A stretch of DNA of 7,823 nt, taken from positions 1 to 7,823 of the forward strand of contig JBDNHZ010000497.1 in assembly GCA_041688515.1 (NCBI GenBank), given 5' to 3'. The stretch comes from UBA6176 sp041688515 (lineage in GTDB: Bacteria > Verrucomicrobiota > Verrucomicrobiia > Limisphaerales > UBA9464). The notes under the pieces were generated by a model. That model searched no databases. It had not been told where the DNA came from and saw only the letters and a program-made list of their open reading frames with translations. The translations under genes were made by a program, and so were the position numbers. Positions 1 through 5,255 of this stretch are shown piece after piece; the first letter of the stretch is position 1; each line of letters starts with the position of its first letter.

Positions 1-47
1 GGCGTCCGTCCGAGTTGGAGTCGAGGGACAGAACCGCCCCTGAATGA

Positions 48-75
48 GCGATCACACTTTGCAAAGTGTGATCGC
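48..75. repeat. Perfect 28-bp palindrome, isolated copy 1
   Basis: The half-site GCGATCACACTTTG is followed directly by its exact reverse complement, so all 14 base pairs match with no spacer. The same 28 bases occur exactly at 7601-7628 and 7764-7791. Shared identity with those copies is limited to the palindrome plus one following G; the flanks here differ. The palindrome therefore seems able to exist without the larger 163-bp unit found at the right end. It could be a protein-binding site, a DNA/RNA hairpin or a remnant of a small mobile palindromic element; the sequence does not decide among these. No T-run follows on either strand, so it does not look like an ordinary intrinsic terminator. 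Confidence 0.9.
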
Positions 76-270
76 GACCCGTCAGTCAGTCTGAGTGAGA
101 CGTCGGAGGCGGATCTGGGCCAACCCGAGGGGGATTCTCCCGTGGAGACGCAGAGGCGCGGAGAGAATGCCTGGCACGGCTGCCCGTGTGGAGTTGAGCG
201 ACAATCCGGGGGCAAAGGCGGGCGTCAGGCCGACCCAGGGCGGGACTCCGGACGCGGGCATCTGCGGGGG
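76..270. other. Gene-free spacer between repeat copies
   Basis: Several short ORFs overlap on both strands, but none has a recognisable domain, a convincing ribosome-binding site or believable composition. The only structure I can name is the CGCAGAG-type repeat at 149-163 and a short imperfect direct duplication of GGGCATCTG near 256-277. Probably intergenic repeat debris. Confidence 0.5.
149..163. repeat. Short dispersed repeat CGCAGAGGCGCGGAG
   Basis: This 15-mer matches 3319-3333 at 14 of 15 positions (CGCAGAGRCGCGGAG). From memory, CGCAGAGACGC-type strings are common intergenic dispersed repeats in environmental bacterial genomes, including Verrucomicrobiota. Both copies here lie outside intact genes. 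Function unknown. Confidence 0.5.
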
Positions 271-421
271 CATCTGGACACTGCCCCCGCGATGTCACGC
301 GATCCGGGAGGGCGACCCCACTTTATAGAGTGTGGTCGCGAGCGGGACGTGGCTGAACGCGGGAATGGACGGGTGGCCCGCTTCCCACGCTTCGCCTGCG
401 GTTCGATGCGGTCTCCCCCAG
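271..421. repeat. Diverged copy of the palindrome-bearing repeat unit
   Basis: This stretch aligns without a single gap to 7560-7710 in the same orientation, with about 115 of the first 150 positions identical by hand count. The match starts at CATCTGGACA / CATCCGGACC, includes an identical GATCCGGGAG just before the palindrome, and continues through CCCACGCTTC-like sequence about 70 bases after it. The palindrome in this copy (312-339) has drifted but is still largely self-complementary. It is an older, degraded member of the family that forms the tandem array upstream of glgB. Confidence 0.8.
312..339. repeat. Degenerate, partly covarying copy of the 28-bp palindrome
   Basis: Compared with the perfect copies, stem pair 5/24 has changed from T-A to C-G on both sides. 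The central dinucleotide has changed from GC to AT, which is still self-complementary. Two pairs are damaged: pair 7/22 is now a C/T mismatch and pair 12/17 a T/G wobble. The mixture of compensated and uncompensated changes hints at past selection for, or copying of, a palindromic form. With one diverged copy this is suggestive only. Confidence 0.75.
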
Positions 422-448
422 GTCGCTCTACGCTGGAGGCGTTTCAGC

Positions 449-487
449 GATGAGCCCGGGGTGGCGCCTCGCTGCCCCCGGCTCATC
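449..487. repeat. Long hairpin with 13-nt arms
   Basis: The arms GATGAGCCCGGGG (449-461) and CCCCCGGCTCATC (475-487) pair with one mismatch around a 13-nt loop. A second, smaller perfect hairpin follows at 513-527 (CCCCGC, loop CAC, GCGGGG). The sequence lies just 3' of the repeat copy at 271-421. It may be a further module of the same or another dispersed element, but no second copy exists in this window. No T-tract follows, so an intrinsic terminator is not supported. Confidence 0.6.
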
Positions 488-728
488 ACTGCCGTCCCTT
501 CGGGATGAAGACCCCCGCCACGCGGGGCCGCAGTCCCAGGACATTCCCGGCAAGTCTCGAGAATCCACTTCGCGCAGGCGAGGCGGTACAGCACCCGCAT
601 TTCCGCATCGCCCTTTTCCCGAGGCCGCCTTCCTCTCCCGAAGCATGAACGCCCGCGTGCCCATCCCGGCCCAGCCAATCCAAGTCCTTGCCCGGGGCAC
701 GGTGTCCTGGCTCCTCCGACGAGGGTAG
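488..728. other. Gene-free region upstream of the broken gene
   Basis: No ORF here is convincing on its own. One frame (ATG at 645) reads through a basic stretch ending SWLLRRG before a TAG at 726-728, directly followed in the same frame by ATG and a hydrophobic run (729 onward). This could be the ruined start of the pseudogene's signal peptide, but it could equally be chance. A weak GAGG (721-724) precedes the ATG at 729. No promoter was recognised. Confidence 0.4.
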
Positions 729-768
729 ATGGCGCTCCTGCTGATCGGGATCGTCCGGGTATCGTGGA

Positions 769-2427
769 TTGACCCACGCCCAGGAGGCCTTGGGAGCGCC
801 TGACGCCAGTCCACCCGGTCTCCCTCCGGTAGTCCCACTCCGCTACCCCAACGTGTTCGTTCCGGCGGAGAACGACGAATTTGAGATCGCTGACAACTGG
901 ATCCGGGCGCCCCGCGGCCCCCAGGTTTTCGGCGGCGTCCAGTTTGAGATCGACGGGCTCATTCAGCTCAGGAGCCGGACTTCCCTGGAGCGCAAGCGCG
1001 ACTTCCGGGAGCACGTGACACTGGCCGTCCCCACCAACACCTACGGTTCGGTGCACCTCCTCGCGGCCACCTCCTGGGCATCGGAAGCCAATCGGCAGGT
1101 CGCCGAGATCGTATGGCGTTACACCGATGGGAGCGTCCAGCGCACGCCCATCCTGTATACGGGGAATCTGCGTCGCTTGTGGCGCGTTCCGTTCGAGGAG
1201 CCTCACCACGTGCACTCACGGTTCTCCCGATGCGTGATCCTCTGGCAGTCGATCGCCTCCCTCAAGGAAGGGTCGGCGCTCCGGATGTATCGGGCGACAT
1301 TTCCCAATCCGGAGCCCACCCGCCAGGTCGCCTTCCTCCAACTTCAGAGCTCCATCGAGAGCGCATCCCTCGTCGTTCTCGGAGTCTCGATGGACCCGCT
1401 CGCGGCTGGCCAGCGTCCTGACTCCACCCCTGACCTGGAGCCAGAGGATCCCAAGTGGACCAGCCATCTGGGCGTCGCGGTCCTCGCCCCGGAGACCGGC
1501 AAGGCTATCGGAGGCACCGCCGTGAGTGCCGAAGTCCGAACCGCGAACATCGTCGGGGAGCGCGTCCATACTGCCGATCGGCGCGGTGTGGCGGATGTCC
1601 TGACCCCGACGGGGGCCGTCGACTCGGTGACCCTCATCGCCCGAGCGAAGGGCTACGCGGACACCCTCGTCCATCTCATCGTCAATGCGACCAAGCCCCT
1701 CCCGGCGTCGGTCAAGATCCGACTCCTGGAGGGGACCGATCTGGGGGGAAGGATCACGGACGCCGCCGGCAGGCCCATCAGTGGGGTCAACGTGGAGGTG
1801 TACCGGTTCTGGATCGGAGATGACCCGCCCCACGACGGGCCCGAAGAACCCGCCTTCGCCCGAACAACGGTGCAGACCGGAGCGGACGGCCGATGGCAGG
1901 TAGAGGCAGTGCCCGTGAGGAACCTGCTCCGGGTCGGGGTCCGATTCCGTCATTCCGACCACGTTGAGGACAAGGTGTACAGCATCGCGGAGAACCCGAC
2001 CATGGAGTCGGAGCTTCGGGAGAAGCGACATCAGAAGCAGTTGGTAGGGGCCGCGAAGGTGGTCGGAATCGTCGTCGATCCAAACGGCCAACCCGTGGCC
2101 GATGCGAGGATCCGCGTTGGGGTCCGGAACTCCGGTTGGTCGCACCAGGCCTCGTCTGACGGATCGGGAAGATTCACGGTCGAGAGCTTGGCAGCTGGGC
2201 GGACCCTGTTCGCGTTCAACTCAGCCGGGTTCAGTCCCTTGGCGAAGGAGATCACCGTCAACCCGAGATCCCAGAAGATCCAGTTCCCGCTCGAGCAGGG
2301 TTCCCTCTTTCGCGGACGGGTGGTCGATCCAGACAACCAACCCATTCGATGCCCGGGACGGGCGGTTCACCCTGAAACTGGACAAGGAACTCCAGGTCAG
2401 GCTTCGAGTCACCTCGCCCATTCATGA
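769..2427 (+). pseudogene. Secreted multi-domain protein with carboxypeptidase-regulatory-like repeats, 5' part of a broken gene
   Basis: The frame opens at a TTG and ends in a TGA, 552 codons, but only codons 1-526 (to base 2346) look like real protein. Residues about 25-210 form a beta-rich module with VFGGVQFEIDGLIQL near 53-67; I do not recognise a named family, and a carbohydrate- or ligand-binding beta-sandwich is a guess. Three carboxypeptidase-regulatory-like repeats follow at about 235-305, 322-405 and 428-508, each with a G.V.D..G.P(I/V) strand and a later DG.GRF-type turn. A fourth begins at 513 (GRVVDPDNQPI) and then breaks: the last 26 codons are out of frame, and the expected continuation lies in the next frame from 2348. 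TTG at 769 lacks a clear ribosome-binding site and starts at THAQEA, which resembles a signal-peptidase site. The matching hydrophobic segment (MALLLIGIVRV) is in another frame from 729, so a second lesion near 760-770 is likely. The intact protein was probably exported; its substrate is unknown. Confidence 0.75.
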
Positions 2428-3190
2428 ACCCCTGGTGGAGCCGATCCCGGCACCGGTGCAAGGAATCATCCAGATGACCCTTCGCCTCAAACGAACCGAG
2501 GGCTTCTCCGGCACGGTCGTCGATGAGACCGGCAAACCCGTCGCCGGGGCCAGCGTCAAGCTCACCAGTATCGACGGCCTGGCTGCCACGCTCCTCCAGG
2601 GACGATTGGAACCCGACGCAGGCGTTGGCCTGACCGCAGCAGACGGGACGTTCCGGCTGAATCCCCAACATCCACCCCTTGCCGTGGCGGCAGTCGCTCC
2701 CCAAGGATTCGCTCTGGTGCCTGTGGAGGATCTCAGAACCACCCACCGGGTCCGTCTCGAACCCTACGGAACGATCGAAGGCACCTATCGGGGAGGCACG
2801 GAAGACGACCACATCGCACGTCTGACGCTCGCTTTGTTTTCGGGCGAAGACAGCCCCCAACCGGGAATCTCGGGGAGCTGGAATGCTCCTGAGATCCTCG
2901 TCTCGTCCGGGGCGACCTTCACCTGTCCCAGGGATTATGAAATTTTGGGTCCCAGGAACCGAGGATCCCACCCATCATGGGCTGCCACTCGTGAGGCGTC
3001 ATGTCGGACCAACTCCGTCCCAGCAATCCTTCCCTCGCCGACACCCACTCGCTCCACCCCGGTCGCGACGTCCGCGCCACCCGCCGCGCACGGGTCTGTT
3101 CCACCAGGAGTTCGCAAGGTTCATCCGCAACGTTCTCGCCATCCGGCGAGTCCCCGCGGCACGATCTCATTGTCAACCTTACAGACCTGA
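2348..3190 (+). pseudogene. 3' part of the broken regulatory-like repeat protein
   Basis: This frame resumes exactly where the upstream frame fails: DARDGRFTLKL at 2348 is the second half of the fourth repeat. Next comes a fifth repeat (EGFSGTVVDETGKPV, about 2495-2690, with ADGTFRL near 2639) and a further beta-rich segment ending near GATFTCPR (2909-2932). In the complete repeats, 20-35 residues separate the P(I/V) strand from the DG turn; here none do, so the join looks like a deletion rather than a one-base slip. After 2932 this frame becomes Ser/Pro/Arg-rich with no domain character until its stop at 3188-3190. The neighbouring frame reads VPGIMKFWVPGTEDPTHHG from 2925, which looks more protein-like, so a third lesion near 2930 is possible. 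The true end of the ancestral gene cannot be placed. No start codon with a ribosome-binding site supports separate expression of this part. Confidence 0.65.
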
Positions 3191-3200
3191 CCCCATTGAC
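3172..3200. repeat. Short palindromic repeat of REP/Y1-transposase-associated type
   Basis: GTCAA (3172-3176) and TTGAC (3196-3200) pair as ends of a 29-nt element. The - strand interior reads GGGGTCAGGTCTGTAAG. From memory, variants of GTCAA(A/T)GGGGTCAGGTCT are frequent small repeats near REP-associated tyrosine (Y1) transposase genes in many bacteria. No transposase is present here, so this would be a solitary copy. The identification rests on recall of the motif and is not demonstrated by a second copy in the window. Confidence 0.45.
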
Positions 3201-3318
3201 CCCCACGCAAGTGATTTTCGCTCACCGGACAGCACCCCCCTTACGCTCGCGGATCGGGTGTCCTCCTTCGCGTGAGGAATCCGTACTGGGGGAGCTTGGA
3301 TCCGGCCCAGAAGTTGAC

Positions 3319-3333
3319 CGCAGAGACGCGGAG
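3319..3333. repeat. Short dispersed repeat CGCAGAGACGCGGAG
   Basis: Second copy of the 15-mer at 149-163, differing at one base. It lies in the convergent spacer, 36 bp beyond the stop codon of the TraB-like gene. Probably a generic intergenic repeat of unknown role. Confidence 0.5.
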
Positions 3334-3368
3334 CTTGCCGTGCTGGAGCAGTGGCAGACCAAGCCCCA

Positions 3369-4367
3369 TCACCTCTTCTTCCCAACGCCCAGGGCCTTCA
3401 ACTGTTCGCGTACCATGCGCCGGGCCATCGCCACATCGGATGCTCCCAGCCCGGAGCTCCGCGGGTTGACGTCGAAGGCGGTGCGCCAATCGTCCGACCC
3501 CGGCCGATAACCCAGTTCCGCACACAGGCGTCGCTCCAGATCCGGCAGATGGCCGGCCCCGTAGAACACCGAGATCGATCCGAGCCGCTGTCGGCGTCCA
3601 CCGGACCGACTCTTCTGGACGGCTCGCGCCACGTCGCGGATCACTGCGGAGTTCCGTTCGCGGATCAGCACTTCCATGAGGCGTCGCATGGAGGGCGGCA
3701 GTGCGGCGGAATCTCCCAGATCGCCCTCCATCGAGCCGAGGGTTTCGATCAGCACCAAGCGAACGGTGGCGCGCAGGCGTGGACTGGCCCCGATGAAGGC
3801 CACACCGAACTTGGCCAGCACCCCAGCCCAGGAGGATCCGTCCATGACCGAGACCAGTTCGCCCAGGGCGACCGCGCCGCCTTCGTTCTCCGCGGCTTTC
3901 CCGGGAGACTCATCGCCGGCCATCACGCGTCCGAGTTCCTCCATGCTCAGGTCGCTGTTCACGAAATTGGATCCGCGATAGTCGATGGCCTGAAGTTGAA
4001 ACCGCAGACCCAACGCCTTGGCCAGGGCGGGCTGGAGCGAGTAGGCCTGCTCCCGGGTGGAGAGGAACTCCTTGTTGGTGGCACCGACCCCTTCGAACAG
4101 CACCAGCGGCTCACGATCCAGCAAGGTCTGCAAACCGGCGTAGTACTCGGTGGTCCCCAGATGGGTGACGCCGACCAACCGGATCACTGGATCCGCGCGT
4201 CGGACGGGCAGCAGATCGCGCACAGCTACCTGGAGAGCGACGGTTCCGTTGGTTGATTCCTGCACCCGCAGGATCGGCTTGGGTGGACCCGCCCGCGGAG
4301 GAGGAGGTGCCACGGCACACCCGGCCAGCAGCACCAGCACCATCCAGAAAACCCCACGTCGCAACAT
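3369..4367 (-). CDS. TraB/PrgY/GumN-like lipoprotein
   Basis: The 332-residue product starts with a lipoprotein signal, MLRRGVFWMVLVLLAGC, with lipobox LAGC and lipidated Cys17, then a Pro-rich linker (21-31). It should therefore be membrane-anchored outside the cytoplasm. The rest resembles the TraB/PrgY/GumN superfamily, which includes the animal TIKI proteases: LVGVTHLGTTEYYAGLQ at 64-80, LFEGVG at 90-95, a RERNSAVIRDV segment at 236-246 and VFYGAGHLPDLERRL at 267-281. Both GX2H motifs that define the family's presumed metal site are kept (G66-H69 and G270-H273), as is the Glu after the first (E92), so the protein is probably not a dead relative. Activity is unproven for most bacterial members; proteolysis or peptide binding is an inference. 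I prefer the ATG at 4365-4367 over an upstream TTG at 4407-4409 because the lipoprotein signal begins there and a GGGGG run precedes it. It lies 69 bp after the RluA-like gene on the same strand. Confidence 0.8.
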   Translation of the reverse strand: MLRRGVFWMVLVLLAGCAVAPPPPRAGPPKPILRVQESTNGTVALQVAVRDLLPVRRADPVIRLVGVTHLGTTEYYAGLQTLLDREPLVLFEGVGATNKEFLSTREQAYSLQPALAKALGLRFQLQAIDYRGSNFVNSDLSMEELGRVMAGDESPGKAAENEGGAVALGELVSVMDGSSWAGVLAKFGVAFIGASPRLRATVRLVLIETLGSMEGDLGDSAALPPSMRRLMEVLIRERNSAVIRDVARAVQKSRSGGRRQRLGSISVFYGAGHLPDLERRLCAELGYRPGSDDWRTAFDVNPRSSGLGASDVAMARRMVREQLKALGVGKKR

Positions 4368-4436
4368 GCCCCCAGCTTCCGTCCATCCGTTGCGGAGGCA
4401 AGCGGCCAACGGTCGAGATGCGACTTTCGATCTCTC

Positions 4437-5249
4437 CTACCGACCGCTGCGGTGTTTCCGGAGGAGTTTGAGCGCCACTTCCATGTCTTTCGGCAGGGGT
4501 GCCTCGATGACGAGGAGTTCGCCGGTGATCGGGTGCGGCAGTTCGATCTTCCAGGCGTGCAACGCGAGACGCGGAGTCAACGGACGCTCTTCCTCATCCT
4601 CTTTGCCCCGGTACTTCCGCTTGAGCTGACTGAGCAGGAGCGTCGCTCCGTCGCCGTACAGGGGGTCGGCCAGGATCGGGTAACCCGACGCCAGCAGATG
4701 CACCCGGATCTGATGGGTCCGGCCGGTGACTGGACGGCACTCCATCAAGGTCACGCCGCCGAATCGTTCCAGCACCTTGAACCGGGTCAGCGACTTCTTG
4801 CCGTCCCGCGCCCACCGCATCCGGGCGGGATCCTGAACGTCATGGCGCAGTTTGAGGTCGCACTCGAATTCGTCGTCGGGCGGCGAGCCACTGACCAGGG
4901 CGAGATAGGTCTTCTTGGGCGAGGCGTTGCCGAATTCCTCGGCGAGCCTCACCAGGGTCGGACGATCCTTGGCCAGCATGAGCAGGCCGGAGGTGTCGAA
5001 GTCGATGCGATGGGCATTGGCGATGTAATCGAGGCCACGGACCGCAGCCCACGGCTTCTTTTCCGCCACCCCGTCGAGCAGGAGACGCATCAGGTTGGGG
5101 CGGTCCCGATCGTAGCGGTCAGGTGAGACCAGCAGACCGGAGGGCTTGTCGATGGCGAGGACATGGGCGTCCTCGAAGACCACCGGAACTTCCCAGTAAC
5201 CGCGACCACCACCGGCGGAGAGCTTGAGGAACGGAGGAGGGGGATTCAT
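4437..5249 (-). CDS. RluA-family RNA pseudouridine synthase
   Basis: This 270-residue protein converts specific uridines in RNA to pseudouridine in the cytoplasm. The fold is recognisable along its length: VVFEDAHVLAIDKPSGLLV (23-41), the catalytic motif HRIDFDTSGLLMLAK (80-94) with presumed nucleophile Asp83, RPVTGRTHQIRVHL (172-185), ADPLYGD (194-200) and RLALHAWKIELPHPITGE (227-244). There is no N-terminal S4 RNA-binding domain, so it belongs to the short RluA/RluA-like type. The target (23S rRNA, tRNA or both) cannot be told from sequence, so no gene symbol is given. The ATG at 5247-5249 is preceded immediately by AGGA, too close for an ideal ribosome-binding site. However, the start is only 6 bp beyond the glgB stop, so translational coupling may help. 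A charged insert, KRKYRGKEDEEERP (210-223), separates the ADPLYGD and C-terminal motifs. Confidence 0.92.
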   Translation of the reverse strand: MNPPPPFLKLSAGGGRGYWEVPVVFEDAHVLAIDKPSGLLVSPDRYDRDRPNLMRLLLDGVAEKKPWAAVRGLDYIANAHRIDFDTSGLLMLAKDRPTLVRLAEEFGNASPKKTYLALVSGSPPDDEFECDLKLRHDVQDPARMRWARDGKKSLTRFKVLERFGGVTLMECRPVTGRTHQIRVHLLASGYPILADPLYGDGATLLLSQLKRKYRGKEDEEERPLTPRLALHAWKIELPHPITGELLVIEAPLPKDMEVALKLLRKHRSGR

Positions 5250-5255
5250 TCCTGT

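Larger units (their letters stand above)
2991..3368. other. Gene-free spacer between the pseudogene and the - strand genes
   Basis: Overlapping open frames exist on both strands, but none shows a domain or a plausible start. The stretch contains a palindromic repeat resembling transposase-associated REP sequences (3172-3200) and a CGCAGAG-type repeat (3319-3333). It is the 3' side of both the pseudogene and the TraB-like gene, which converge here. I see no stem followed by a T-run that would qualify as a terminator. Confidence 0.5.

Noticed and set aside
48..75. CRP-type binding site (TGTGA/TCACA halves)
   Set aside because: The halves are in the reversed order (TCACA first, TGTGA second) with a ten-base centre, so the CRP arrangement TGTGA-N6-TCACA is absent.
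295..1215. 306-codon open frame on the - strand across the left repeat and the pseudogene start
   Set aside because: Composition is Arg/Gly/Pro-rich with no domain, and it runs through a repeat palindrome and opposite clear protein homology on the + strand.
1216..2145. 309-codon open frame on the - strand inside the pseudogene
   Set aside because: It is antisense to three well-formed regulatory-like repeats and has no domain character of its own.
3001..3510. 169-codon + strand frame in the convergent spacer
   Set aside because: It crosses the REP-like repeat, the CGCAGAG repeat and the 3' end of the TraB-like gene, and has no family features.
3351..4256. 301-codon + strand frame opposite the TraB-like gene
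   Set aside because: It is a shadow of the TraB-like gene. His/Gln/Gly-rich translation without motifs; the other strand has a lipobox and both family motifs.
4452..5126. 224-codon + strand frame opposite the RluA-like gene
   Set aside because: Antisense shadow of a gene with a clear catalytic motif.
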